A stretch of DNA of 64,000 bases, taken from an uncultured Collinsella sp. GTDB taxonomy: Bacteria; Actinomycetota; Coriobacteriia; Coriobacteriales; Coriobacteriaceae. The notes below the pieces were generated by a model. The model did not search any database, was not told where the DNA came from, and saw nothing but the letters and a program-made list of their open reading frames with translations. A program made the position numbers and the translations under genes. Shown here piece after piece: positions 51,539 through 60,105 of the stretch. The DNA lies in NCBI GenBank assembly GCA_958452935.1, contig CAUDVX010000006.1, forward strand, positions 1-64,000. Reading direction: 5' to 3'. The first letter of the stretch is position 1; every line of letters begins with the position of its first letter.

Positions 51539-51613
51539 TCCTCGGTAGCTCAATGGTAGAGCACGCGGCTGTTAACCGCGCTGTTGTAGGTTCGAGTCCT
51601 ACCCGGGGAGCCA
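51539..51613 (+). tRNA. tRNA-Asn (anticodon GTT), copy 1
   Basis: Acceptor TCCTCGG pairs with CCGGGGA, D arm GCTC...GAGC, anticodon stem CGCGG/CCGCG with GTT at 51571-51573, T arm GTAGG-TTCGAGT-CCTAC, discriminator G and an encoded CCA. Confidence 0.96.
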
Positions 51614-51621
51614 GAATTTCT

Positions 51622-51644
51622 CAGCCCTTTCAGTTGGGCTTTTT
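51622..51644 (+). terminator. Small terminator between tRNA-Asn copies
   Basis: AGCCC...GGGCT around TTTCAGTT, followed by TTTT. Short, so read-through to copy 2 is likely. Confidence 0.55.
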
Positions 51645-51647
51645 AAT

Positions 51648-51722
51648 TCCTCGGTAGCTCAATGGTAGAGCACGCGGCTGTTAACCGCGCTGTTGTAGGT
51701 TCGAGTCCTACCCGGGGAGCCA
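51648..51722 (+). tRNA. tRNA-Asn (anticodon GTT), copy 2
   Basis: Identical over all 75 bases to copy 1, 109 bases downstream; anticodon GTT at 51680-51682 and CCA encoded. Confidence 0.96.
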
Positions 51723-51728
51723 GGTTGT

Positions 51729-51758
51729 AAAACCCGTCGCTTATGCGGCGGGTTTTTT
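51729..51758 (+). terminator. Intrinsic terminator after tRNA-Asn copy 2
   Basis: AACCCGTCGC and GCGGCGGGTT pair with one wobble, then a run of six T's ending at 51758. Confidence 0.85.
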
Positions 51759-51916
51759 CATGCCGCGATCGCCGGTGGCGAACGTTACCGTATCAACATT
51801 TCGTGTCGAGGATATAATCGCGAACCCCGTGGCCTTAACATGGCGCGGTCGTTGTAAAATATTGGAATGATTGCTCCCACGACATGGTGCCGCGAGCACC
51901 AGAAAAGGAGATTCTT

Positions 51917-52273
51917 GTGTCTGAGACCATTAACGGCAGCCTGAGCGTCTCGAACGACGTTATTGCCGATATTGCCGGTTATGCCGCAATGACGTGCTAT
52001 GGCGTCGTCGGTATGGCCGAACAGCTCCAGGGCGCCGAGAGCGTGCGTCTGCTTGCCGGCCAGCGCCTCCGCAAGGGCGTGCTTGTTTCCGCCGACGAGA
52101 ACGGCCTCACGGTCGACCTTCACGTCGTGCTCGAGAACGGCGTCAACATGAAGTCCGTCTGCCACAATCTTTCGAGCTCCGTCGCCTTCACCCTGCAGGA
52201 GATCGCCCAGATCGATCCCGCCAGCCTTAAGATCGGCATTCACATCGACGCGCTCAAGAGCCGTCTGAACTAG
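51917..52273 (+). CDS. Asp23/Gls24 family envelope-stress protein
   Basis: A 118-residue small cytosolic protein of the Asp23/YloU family (SNDVIADIAGYAAMTCYGVVGMAE; VDLHVVLENGVNM). GTG 51917 follows AAAGGAG at 51904-51910. It lies just before fakA, the yloU-yloV arrangement of Gram-positives. The family is tied to cell-envelope homeostasis; the biochemical role is unclear. Confidence 0.9.
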   Translation: MSETINGSLSVSNDVIADIAGYAAMTCYGVVGMAEQLQGAESVRLLAGQRLRKGVLVSADENGLTVDLHVVLENGVNMKSVCHNLSSSVAFTLQEIAQIDPASLKIGIHIDALKSRLN

Positions 52274-52300
52274 CATCCGAATACGGAGATTTCACCACTC

Positions 52301-53962
52301 ATGATTGCAAAGACCATTCGCACCTGTTTTCCGATCGCTGCGGCTGCCGTTTCCGAAAAGGCCGAGGAGATCAACAAGCTCAACGTCTTCCCCGTACCCG
52401 ACGGTGACACCGGCACCAATATGTCGCTCACGCTCGCCTCGGTGACCAAGGAGCTTTCCGCCCTTCCCGCCGATGCCGACATGGAGGCCATTGCTGGTGC
52501 CATCACCCACGGCTCCCTGATGGGCGCCCGCGGCAACTCCGGTGTCATCACCTCGCAGATTCTGCGTGGCGTGGCCGAGGGCCTTGTCTCTGCCGATGAG
52601 CCCATTACGTCCGCCAATATCGCCTTCGCCTTCCGCCGTGCCGTCAAGGTCGCCTTCCAGGCCGTCCGCAAGCCCATCGAGGGCACGATTCTCACGGTGC
52701 TGCGTGATGTCTCGACCAAGGCCGACGAGTGCGAAAAGAAGAAGTTCTCGGCCGAGGACGCGCTCGATGCTATCGTCGTCGAGGCCTACCAGTCCGTCGC
52801 CCGCACGCCCGATTTGCTGCCCGTTCTGAAGGAGAACGGAGTGGTCGACTCCGGCGCTTTTGGCTTTGCCATCTTCCTTGAGAACTTTGTTGCCGCCGCG
52901 CTTGGTCGCAGCACCGTTGTCGAGGATTTCTCCGCCACGTTTGATTCCGCTGGCTCTGCCCGTGACGCGGCCCTTGGTCGCGTTGAGATCGAGGCTAACG
53001 ACGACTGGGAGGGCTCGGAGTTCCGCTACTGCAACGAGTTCCTCTTTAAGGCCGATGCCCCCTTTGACGAGGACGAGTGCCTTAAGTTCCTAGGTTCCAT
53101 GGGCGACTGCGAGCTGCTCGTGGGTGCCTACCCCGACTACAAGATCCACGTGCACTCCAACACCCCCAACCTGGTGCTCGAGCATATGCTGCAACTTGGT
53201 CAGATCTACGAGGTCTTTATCCACAACATGGAGATGGAGGCCCACGACCGTACCGCTAAGATCCACGAGGACCAGGAGAAGGCCGCCGAGCCCGCCAAGG
53301 CGCTGGGTTTTGTCGCCGTTGCCGCCGGTTCCGGCGAGGCCGATATCCTCAAGTCCCTCGGCGTCGATGTGATCGTGTCTGGTGGCCAGACCATGAACCC
53401 CTCGACCGCCGACTTGCTGGGCGCCGTCGACCAGGTCAACGCGACCTCGGTCATCATCCTGCCCAACAACGGCAACATCCGCATGGCTGCCGAGGCCGCT
53501 GCCTCCGCCTGCACCGACAAGAAGGTTGCCGTCGTTCCCACCAAGACCGTCCCGCAGGCCTTCTCCGCGCTGTTCGCGGTCCTGCCCGATTCCGAGCTCG
53601 AGGATGCTGTTGCCGCCATGGTCGATGCCATCAGCGAGGTCCGCGATGGCGAGGTCACCCGCGCCGTTCGCGACTCCAGCGCTTCTGACGGCTCGCCGAT
53701 TCACTCCGGTGACGTCATGGGCATCATCGCCGGCTCCATCGATGTGGTCGGCTCCGACGTGAAGCAGGTCACGCTCGACTGCATCAACCGTATGCAGGAG
53801 GAAGAGGAGGGCGACGCGTTGACGATTCTGGCCGGCGAGGAACTGTCCGATGAGGCCTTCCAGGAGATCGTCGACGCTATCGAGGAGGCTCAGCCCGATC
53901 TGGAGATCGATGCCCATCGTGGCGAGCAGCCGCTCTATCCCGTGATCTTCTCGATCGAGTAG
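52301..53962 (+). CDS. fakA: Fatty acid kinase subunit A (FakA/YloV, DAK2 domain)
   Basis: A 553-residue kinase that phosphorylates fatty acids held by a FakB/DegV partner, feeding exogenous fatty acids to phospholipid synthesis. The N-terminal DhaL domain has FPVPDGDTGTNMSLTL with metal-binding D34 and D36, and a GARGNSGVI motif; the C-terminal part is the YloV domain. ATG 52301 follows GGAG. No fakB is in the window. Confidence 0.92.
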   Translation: MIAKTIRTCFPIAAAAVSEKAEEINKLNVFPVPDGDTGTNMSLTLASVTKELSALPADADMEAIAGAITHGSLMGARGNSGVITSQILRGVAEGLVSADEPITSANIAFAFRRAVKVAFQAVRKPIEGTILTVLRDVSTKADECEKKKFSAEDALDAIVVEAYQSVARTPDLLPVLKENGVVDSGAFGFAIFLENFVAAALGRSTVVEDFSATFDSAGSARDAALGRVEIEANDDWEGSEFRYCNEFLFKADAPFDEDECLKFLGSMGDCELLVGAYPDYKIHVHSNTPNLVLEHMLQLGQIYEVFIHNMEMEAHDRTAKIHEDQEKAAEPAKALGFVAVAAGSGEADILKSLGVDVIVSGGQTMNPSTADLLGAVDQVNATSVIILPNNGNIRMAAEAAASACTDKKVAVVPTKTVPQAFSALFAVLPDSELEDAVAAMVDAISEVRDGEVTRAVRDSSASDGSPIHSGDVMGIIAGSIDVVGSDVKQVTLDCINRMQEEEEGDALTILAGEELSDEAFQEIVDAIEEAQPDLEIDAHRGEQPLYPVIFSIE

Positions 53963-53971
53963 GCTCTGCCT

Positions 53972-56149
53972 ATGTCCGAGCTGTGCTCCGTGCCGCGCGT
54001 CTCGGAGCGCTTTGCCCAGAGCAATGCGCTCGACGAGGATATCGCGCGACTCAAATTTGTTTCGGGTAAACGTGAGGAGGCCCTTCGCCGTCTGGGAATT
54101 CGGACGGTGGGGGACCTCCTCCTCCATATTCCTCATCGCTACCTGGACTTTACTCGCTCGTGGTCCATCGAGATGGCGCCCATCGGTACCGTGTGCACCA
54201 TCATCGCCACGGTCGACCGTATTGTCCAAAAGCAGCCCCGTCCGCGTATGCAGGTGACTGAGGTCTCGCTCGTGGACGAGACGGGCGTGCTGCAAGTCGC
54301 CTTTTTCCGTCAGCCCTGGATTGCCCAACAGCTTAAGCAGGGTGACCGCCTGGCCGTTATGGGCAAGGTCGAATTTGCCTATGGCTTTAAGCAGATGGCC
54401 TCGCCCCATTTTGAAAAGCTCGAGGACGGGCGCGCCGCCGGTACCATTTTGCCGGTCCACTACGTAAGTGACGGCGTGAGTCAGGCATGGATGCGCCGTA
54501 TCGTGAGCGGTGCGCTCGAAGTGGTCGCCAATCCGTTCGATCCCATTCCCGCGCCGCTGCGCGCAAAGCGGAAGCTCATGAGCAATGCCCGTGCGCTGCG
54601 CTCGATCCACTTTCCCTCGAGCATGGCCGAGCGCGACATCGCGCGCCGGCGTTTTGCCTACGAGGAGTGTCTCTACTTGCAGCTCGCGCTGCGTCTGCGC
54701 AACGATGGCGGTATGGTCGACGTGGTGCCTTATGCGCATGCCGCGGGCGAGCATTTGACTGCGCTTAAACAGGCCCTGCCGTTTTCGCTGAGCGATGAGC
54801 AGGAGGCTGCATTTCAAGACATCCTGCATGACATGTGCGATGGCGGTCGCGTGATGAACCGTCTGCTGCTGGGCGACGTCGGTACCGGTAAGACCGCCGT
54901 TGCCGCCTGCGCATTGGCGGTTGCGGCCGATAGCGGCACTCAGGCCTGCGTTATGGCGCCCACGGGCGTGTTGGCGCGTCAATATGCCGATAAGACCGGC
55001 CCCTTGCTCTCGCAGGCTGGCATAACCTGGGCGCTCCTGACGGGCGCCACGCCGGCGGCCGAGCGTGAACAGATTCATGCGCGGCTCCAGTCTGGCGAGC
55101 TCGACGTGCTCTTTGGTACCCATGCGGTGCTTTCGGAGAACGTCACGTTCAAGCATTTGTCGCTTGTGGTGATCGACGAGCAGCACCGCTTTGGCGTGGG
55201 CCAGCGTAACGCTCTACGCGCAAAAGGCCCGGGTGCCGACTTGTTGGTCATGACTGCCACGCCGATCCCGCGCACGCTGGCGCTTTCGGTGTACGGCGAC
55301 CTGGATACGAGCATCATCCGCCATCGTCCCGTTCCGGGTGCCGGCGTGACGACGCGCGTTCTCACCGAGCCGAGTCGCGACCTGGCCTATGGCGCCATTC
55401 GCGAGGCGCACGAAAAGGGGCAGCAAGCCTATGTGATCTGTCCGCTCGTGGAGCCGAGCGATTCGGCCGATGAGCTCGAAGACGTACCCGGCATCGCTCG
55501 CGACGACGAAGGCCGCGTGACCGTGCCCGTGCCGTTGCATGACACGGCGACCGAGCTCGATCGCCTTCGTCTGGCATTACCGGGGCTTACCATCGAGCGT
55601 CTTCATGGCCGCATGCCGGCGGGGGAGAAGGACCGGGTCATCGATGCCTTTAAGCGTGGCGAGATCGATGTGCTCGTCTCGACCACGGTGGTCGAGGTGG
55701 GCGTTGACGTGCCCAACGCCACCGTCATGGTCATCGAGAATGGCGAGCGCTTTGGTTTGGCGGCTTTGCACCAGCTGCGCGGGCGCGTAGGCCGCGGCAG
55801 CGTGTCGGGTACGTGCCTGGTCATGACGCACTCCAAGGGCAACGGCGGCGCGTCGGCGGCACAAGACCGCCTCCAGTCGCTCGAGAAGACCTCGGACGGC
55901 TTTACGCTCGCCCAGATGGACCTGCGTCTGCGCCACGAGGGCGAAATCCTGGGTTACCGCCAGCATGGCGGCGTGACCTTGCGCTTTGTTGACCTCGATG
56001 CCGACGAGGAATTGATCGAGTGGGCCCATTTGGACGCGGTCGAGCTCTTGCGGTATGCTTGCAATCTTGACTCCGTGGCGACGCGCCCCTTGCGCGACGC
56101 GGTCGCCACGCGGTATCGACACATCTTTAAGGAGGTCAGCGGAGGATGA
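53972..56149 (+). CDS. recG: ATP-dependent DNA helicase RecG
   Basis: A 725-residue branch-migration helicase that remodels stalled forks. It has the N-terminal wedge/OB domain (residues ~40-170; LLLHIPHRYLDF), Walker A LLGDVGTGKTAVA, the DEQH box VIDEQHRFGVGQR, TATPIPRTLA, and the C-terminal QLRGRVGRG and GEILGYRQHGG-type motif. The order fakA-recG-rsmD-coaD is as in many Gram-positives. Its stop overlaps rsmD by four bases. Confidence 0.95.
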   Translation: MSELCSVPRVSERFAQSNALDEDIARLKFVSGKREEALRRLGIRTVGDLLLHIPHRYLDFTRSWSIEMAPIGTVCTIIATVDRIVQKQPRPRMQVTEVSLVDETGVLQVAFFRQPWIAQQLKQGDRLAVMGKVEFAYGFKQMASPHFEKLEDGRAAGTILPVHYVSDGVSQAWMRRIVSGALEVVANPFDPIPAPLRAKRKLMSNARALRSIHFPSSMAERDIARRRFAYEECLYLQLALRLRNDGGMVDVVPYAHAAGEHLTALKQALPFSLSDEQEAAFQDILHDMCDGGRVMNRLLLGDVGTGKTAVAACALAVAADSGTQACVMAPTGVLARQYADKTGPLLSQAGITWALLTGATPAAEREQIHARLQSGELDVLFGTHAVLSENVTFKHLSLVVIDEQHRFGVGQRNALRAKGPGADLLVMTATPIPRTLALSVYGDLDTSIIRHRPVPGAGVTTRVLTEPSRDLAYGAIREAHEKGQQAYVICPLVEPSDSADELEDVPGIARDDEGRVTVPVPLHDTATELDRLRLALPGLTIERLHGRMPAGEKDRVIDAFKRGEIDVLVSTTVVEVGVDVPNATVMVIENGERFGLAALHQLRGRVGRGSVSGTCLVMTHSKGNGGASAAQDRLQSLEKTSDGFTLAQMDLRLRHEGEILGYRQHGGVTLRFVDLDADEELIEWAHLDAVELLRYACNLDSVATRPLRDAVATRYRHIFKEVSGG

Positions 56150-56775
56150 GAATCATCGGCGGCGAATGGCGCGGTCGTAAGATCGAGGAGCCCCGTGGTC
56201 GCGATGTCACCCGCCCCACGACCGATCGCGTGCGCGAGGCGTGCGCATCTATGGTCATGTCGGCATTCGACTTCGATCTGGACGAGGTCCGCGTGCTGGA
56301 TGCCTTTGGCGGCTCCGGCGCCTTGGGCATTGAGATGCTCTCGCGTGGCGCCCGCTCGCTCACCACGTTCGAGATCGATCGCAACGCTGCTCGTCTGATT
56401 ACCAAGAATATCGAATCGCTCTGCCGCGACCGTGCGCGTTGGCGCGTGGTGACGGGTGACGTGCTGGCAAGCGCTTCGCGCGGCCGCGTGCCGGGCGGTC
56501 CCTTTGACCTGGTCCTGCTCGATCCGCCCTATGCTTTTGGCGCTGAGCCGGTCGAGGAGCTGCTGCAGAACCTGGCTCAGCAAGGCTTGCTGGCGCAGGG
56601 TGCCTACGCGCTCTTTGAGCACGCTGCCGCCGACGCGGGCGCTCACCCGACCGGTTTTGAGACCGTGCGCGAGAAGCGCTACGGCATAACTTCGGTTGAC
56701 CTGCTTCGTTGGGTTGGCAACGGCGAGGATGATAGCAACGATAGCGACGCACCCACGGAGGATGCCCATGAGTGA
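56146..56775 (+). CDS. rsmD: 16S rRNA (guanine-966 N2)-methyltransferase RsmD
   Basis: A 209-residue SAM methyltransferase modifying helix 31 of 16S rRNA. It starts MRIIGGEWRGRKI, has the SAM-binding LDAFGGSGALGIE and the catalytic LLDPPY (D126-Y129). A short acidic tail follows the domain. It overlaps recG and coaD. Confidence 0.93.
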   Translation: MRIIGGEWRGRKIEEPRGRDVTRPTTDRVREACASMVMSAFDFDLDEVRVLDAFGGSGALGIEMLSRGARSLTTFEIDRNAARLITKNIESLCRDRARWRVVTGDVLASASRGRVPGGPFDLVLLDPPYAFGAEPVEELLQNLAQQGLLAQGAYALFEHAAADAGAHPTGFETVREKRYGITSVDLLRWVGNGEDDSNDSDAPTEDAHE

Positions 56776-57265
56776 CACCATTAACCGCGTAATCGTCCCG
56801 GGCACCTTCGATCCCATCACGTTTGGCCATATCGATGTCATCCGCCGCGCCCGCCGCATCTTTCCCAGCGTGATCGTTGCCGTTGCCGAGTCGCAGGGCA
56901 AAAACGGCGTCGGCACCACGTTTATGCTCGACGAGCGCGTGGCGCTTGCCCGTGAAGCGCTCGGTGATATTGACGGCGTCGAGGTGCTGCCCTTCACCGG
57001 TCTCTTGGTCGATTTTGCCCGCGAACAGGGAGCAGGAGCCGTGGTCAAGGGTCTGCGTGCCATGACCGACTTTGAGTACGAGCTGCAGCAGGCCGACCTC
57101 AACTACCGCCTGGACAACGAGCTGGAGTCCATCTTTGTCATGAGTGCGCCGCAGTACGGCTATATCTCGAGCTCGGTGGTTCGCCAGATTGCCTCGCTCG
57201 GCAGCGACGTCTCTAATTTTGTTCCGTCCAATGTGGTCAAGGCGCTCAAACATCGCTTTTCGTGA
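56768..57265 (+). CDS. coaD: Phosphopantetheine adenylyltransferase (CoaD)
   Basis: A 165-residue enzyme making dephospho-CoA from 4'-phosphopantetheine and ATP. It has the nucleotidyltransferase motif PGTFDPITFGHIDVI and the C-terminal ISSSVVRQIASLG. ATG 56768 follows GGAGG at 56758-56762 and overlaps rsmD by eight bases. Confidence 0.94.
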   Translation: MSDTINRVIVPGTFDPITFGHIDVIRRARRIFPSVIVAVAESQGKNGVGTTFMLDERVALAREALGDIDGVEVLPFTGLLVDFAREQGAGAVVKGLRAMTDFEYELQQADLNYRLDNELESIFVMSAPQYGYISSSVVRQIASLGSDVSNFVPSNVVKALKHRFS

Positions 57266-57333
57266 CGTTTTTTAATGCCTGGTGGCATGTGGTAAACTAA
57301 CACGATGATATGTTACCTATGAAAGGAGACCGG

Positions 57334-57831
57334 ATGCCGGGCGAGAATTTTCCTGGCGACAGGATCGTGAGTCTTGTCGACGAGCTCGAGGGGCTCATCG
57401 AAGAGGCTAAGACGCCGTTCGGCAAGAACGCCCAGATGAAGGTTATCGACGCCGACGTCTTCTTTAACATCCTCGACGAGATCCGCATGAGCTATCCCGA
57501 GGAATGGCAGAAGTCCCGCCGTATCCTCAAGGAGCGCGAGGAGCTTATGGCTTCCGCCGCCGCTCAGGCCGATTCCATCATCGCCGATGCTCAGCAGCAG
57601 GCCCTCACCATTGCCGGTGAGCAGGAGATCGTCCGCTTAGCGCAGCAGCAGGCCGACGACATTCGCGACCGTGCCCAGCAGTACGAGCGCGAGACGCGCT
57701 ATGCCGCCGAGGACTACGCCGAGCAGGTCTTTACGCACCTCGAGGAGAACCTCAAGAGCCTGACCGGCACCGTCACCCGTTGCCGTCAGCAGCTCAACGA
57801 GGGTGCCGCCCAGCAGAATGGTCAGTGGTAA
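57334..57831 (+). CDS. SepIVA/DivIVA-like coiled-coil protein
   Basis: A 165-residue, mostly helical protein. The N-terminal part (IVSLVDELEGLIEEAK; IDADVFFNILDEIR) is followed by a long Ala/Gln/Glu-rich coiled coil (~70-150). This composition and the position after coaD and before DUF177-rpmF-rnc-smc match the SepIVA/DivIVA-like septation factors of Actinobacteria. ATG 57334 follows AAAGGAG at 57322-57328. A role in septum or envelope growth is an inference. Confidence 0.75.
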   Translation: MPGENFPGDRIVSLVDELEGLIEEAKTPFGKNAQMKVIDADVFFNILDEIRMSYPEEWQKSRRILKEREELMASAAAQADSIIADAQQQALTIAGEQEIVRLAQQQADDIRDRAQQYERETRYAAEDYAEQVFTHLEENLKSLTGTVTRCRQQLNEGAAQQNGQW

Positions 57832-58385
57832 TGGCTGAGTTCCCGAGCGTTACCGTCGATCTTTCCGAGCAGCTCGAGTTTCCCGGAGATTCGTATCCGC
57901 TGACCGGCAAGGTCGATGTCGCCACCTATACGGTGGGCGAGAAGGAGTACCAGCTGCAGGACGGCATTGACTACGACGTTGTCTTTACCAATGCCGGCAC
58001 CGGTGTTCTGCTTACGGGCATGGTCCGCGCTCACGCAACCGGTGAGTGCGACCGCTGCCTGGAGCCCGCTTCGTTTGATATTGCCGGCGAGATCGAGGAA
58101 TTCTATCTCTTTAACGAGCCCGAGGACCCCGAGGCCTACGAAGACGGCTACGAGCTGCTGGGCGAGGATCGCATCGTCGATTTGGGCGAGCCCATCAACG
58201 ACGCGGTCGTCATGGACACGCCGTTCGTTGTCCTGTGCAAGCCCGATTGTCGCGGCCTGTGCCCCACCTGCGGCATCAATCTCAACGTCGAGCAATGCGA
58301 TTGCGCCGCTCAAGCAGAGGCCGAATGGGCCGCTGCCACGGAAAATCCATTTGCAGCATTGAAGAATCTCAAGCTTGACGAGTAA
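57831..58385 (+). CDS. DUF177 (YceD) family protein
   Basis: A 184-residue protein with the DUF177 core GECDRCLEPASFDIAGEIEE and a C-terminal CKPDCRGLCPTCGINL...QCDC cysteine set that likely binds zinc. YceD proteins sit upstream of rpmF in most bacteria and are linked to 23S rRNA/50S assembly. The ATG at 57831 overlaps the previous stop by one base (TAATG), a coupling arrangement. Confidence 0.9.
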   Translation: MAEFPSVTVDLSEQLEFPGDSYPLTGKVDVATYTVGEKEYQLQDGIDYDVVFTNAGTGVLLTGMVRAHATGECDRCLEPASFDIAGEIEEFYLFNEPEDPEAYEDGYELLGEDRIVDLGEPINDAVVMDTPFVVLCKPDCRGLCPTCGINLNVEQCDCAAQAEAEWAAATENPFAALKNLKLDE

Positions 58386-58449
58386 AACTGTGGTAGTATC
58401 GCTACTTGCGCGTAATCGCCACACTGGATAGTTCATAAGGAAGGTCACT

Positions 58450-58629
58450 ATGCCCGTACCTAAACAAAAGCAGGGTCGTATCCGCACTCACACCCGCCGT
58501 TCCGCCAACATGAAGATCTCGGCTGCGGCTCAGTCCACGTGCCCCCGTTGCGGCGCTGTCAAGCTCCCGCACCACGTGTGCCCCAGCTGCGGTTTCTACA
58601 AGGACCGCGAGGTTATCGTTACCGAGTAA
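58450..58629 (+). CDS. rpmF: 50S ribosomal protein L32
   Basis: A 59-residue ribosomal protein: PVPKQKQGRIRTHTRR at the N-terminus and a zinc ribbon CPRC...CPSCG. AAGGAAGG precedes the ATG. It lies between DUF177 and plsX, the conserved order. Confidence 0.95.
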   Translation: MPVPKQKQGRIRTHTRRSANMKISAAAQSTCPRCGAVKLPHHVCPSCGFYKDREVIVTE

Positions 58630-58669
58630 CTGTATACTCTGGATGCGATGCCGTTCCAACTGGAACCAC

Positions 58670-58699
58670 AATGGCCGGCTCAATGAGTCGGCCATTTTT
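58670..58699 (+). terminator. Terminator/attenuator between rpmF and plsX
   Basis: AATGGCCG pairs with CGGCCATT, followed by TTTTT to 58699, and ends four bases before the plsX Shine-Dalgarno site. It would end the rpmF transcript or limit read-through into plsX. A TATACT at 58633-58638 could be a -10 upstream of it, but has no good -35. Confidence 0.8.
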
Positions 58700-58716
58700 G
58701 TATAAGGAGCATGTAT

Positions 58717-59736
58717 ATGAGTAACGTTCGCGTTTGTGTAGACGTTGTGGGCGGAGACGAGAAGCCTCAGGTTGTCCTCGACGGTATCGAGGCGGCGCTT
58801 GCGGCGGATCCCGATATCGAGGTCATAGCCGTCGGTCCCGCAGAGATCGTGAACCCCTTTGCCGCGGCTCACGCTCGCGTTGAGGCCTTGGAGGCGCCCG
58901 ATGTTATCGCCATGGATGACGATCCCATTCGAGCCGTGATGACCAAGCGCAAGTCCTCGATCGTGCTTGCCTGTCGCGCTATCAAGAAGGGTAACGCGGA
59001 TGCGTTCTTCTCTGCCGGCTCCACTGGCGCCATGACCGCTGCCGCTACCGCCTACGTGACGCCGTTTAGGTATCAGGCCGAGGGCAAGAAGCAGCCGGTG
59101 CGTCCGTGCCTCACCAATGCACTGCCCAACCGCGCCGGCGGCCTGACGGTCCTGTGCGACATGGGCGCCAACCCCGATGTCGAGGTCGACGACATGGTGC
59201 GTTTTGCCCAGATGGGTAGCGCCTATGCGCGCGTCGTCTTGGGCATTGAGCATCCCCGCGTCGGTCTGCTCGGCAACGGCACTGAGGATGAGAAGGGCTC
59301 CAACTTTACCAAGGCGTGCTTCCCTGCCATGAAGGCCGCCGTTCCCGGCTTTGTGGGCAACTGCGAGGGTACCGACCTGACCTCGGGTAACTTTGACGTC
59401 GTCGTTGCCGATGGCATGTCGGGCAACATCGCGCTCAAGGCAACCGAGGGCGCCGCTAAGTTTTTGCTGCAAGAGCTCAAGGGTGCCTTTATGGCTTCGC
59501 TCGGCACCAAGATCGCCGCGCTGCTCATCAAAAAGCAGATGCGCGAGATCAAGGCAAAGCTCTCGGGCGATGCCAAAGGCGGTGCCATTCTGCTGGGCCT
59601 GCGTGGCGTGGTCCTGATCGGCCACGGTGCTACCTCGGTCGAGGCCGTCAAAAACGGTACGCTTGCCGCTGCGGAGGCCGTGCGCGCCGGGCTGGTCGAG
59701 AACGTTGCCAACTCTATGGACGGCATCGTTTTGTAG
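58717..59736 (+). CDS. plsX: Phosphate acyltransferase PlsX
   Basis: A 339-residue enzyme converting acyl-ACP to acyl-phosphate for phospholipid synthesis. It has VCVDVVGGDEKP (usual form AVDAMGGD), FFSAGSTGAMTA, CDMGANPDV and GNFDVVVADGMSGN. ATG 58717 is seven bases after AAGGAG; the ATG at 58711 is too close. It leads into acpP, its substrate carrier. Confidence 0.94.
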   Translation: MSNVRVCVDVVGGDEKPQVVLDGIEAALAADPDIEVIAVGPAEIVNPFAAAHARVEALEAPDVIAMDDDPIRAVMTKRKSSIVLACRAIKKGNADAFFSAGSTGAMTAAATAYVTPFRYQAEGKKQPVRPCLTNALPNRAGGLTVLCDMGANPDVEVDDMVRFAQMGSAYARVVLGIEHPRVGLLGNGTEDEKGSNFTKACFPAMKAAVPGFVGNCEGTDLTSGNFDVVVADGMSGNIALKATEGAAKFLLQELKGAFMASLGTKIAALLIKKQMREIKAKLSGDAKGGAILLGLRGVVLIGHGATSVEAVKNGTLAAAEAVRAGLVENVANSMDGIVL

Positions 59737-59859
59737 GAGCGAGTTAGAGCGCTGTTATGTGCCTCGCGGCCTTCGTCGTGGGGTAGAATCAAAACCGTGA
59801 CTGGCGTTGCGCTTGCGGTGCCAGCGCGTTGATGTTCACGCAATACGAGAGGAAGCGCT

Positions 59860-60102
59860 ATGGACCGCTCCGAAATCTTCGATAAGATCGCCGAAGTCGC
59901 CGCTGACGTTCTGGGCGTCGATGTCGCCGACATTAGCGACGAGACTACCTTTGACGATCTCGATGCCGATTCGCTTGAGCGTCTGCAGCTGGTGACGGCC
60001 ATCGAGGACGAGTTCGACCTCGAGATCGATGACGAGACCCTGCTGTCGCTCAACTCTGTCGCCGACGCTGTCGACGCTATTGAAAACGCCAAGGAGGCCT
60101 AA
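59860..60102 (+). CDS. acpP: Acyl carrier protein
   Basis: An 80-residue acidic helical protein with the phosphopantetheine site DADSLERLQLV (Ser38; the usual form is DSLD/E). GAGAGGAAG precedes ATG 59860. It carries acyl chains for fatty-acid synthesis and PlsX. The 123-base gap before it may hold its own promoter (TAGAAT near 59784). Confidence 0.93.
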   Translation: MDRSEIFDKIAEVAADVLGVDVADISDETTFDDLDADSLERLQLVTAIEDEFDLEIDDETLLSLNSVADAVDAIENAKEA

Positions 60103-60105
60103 GTC

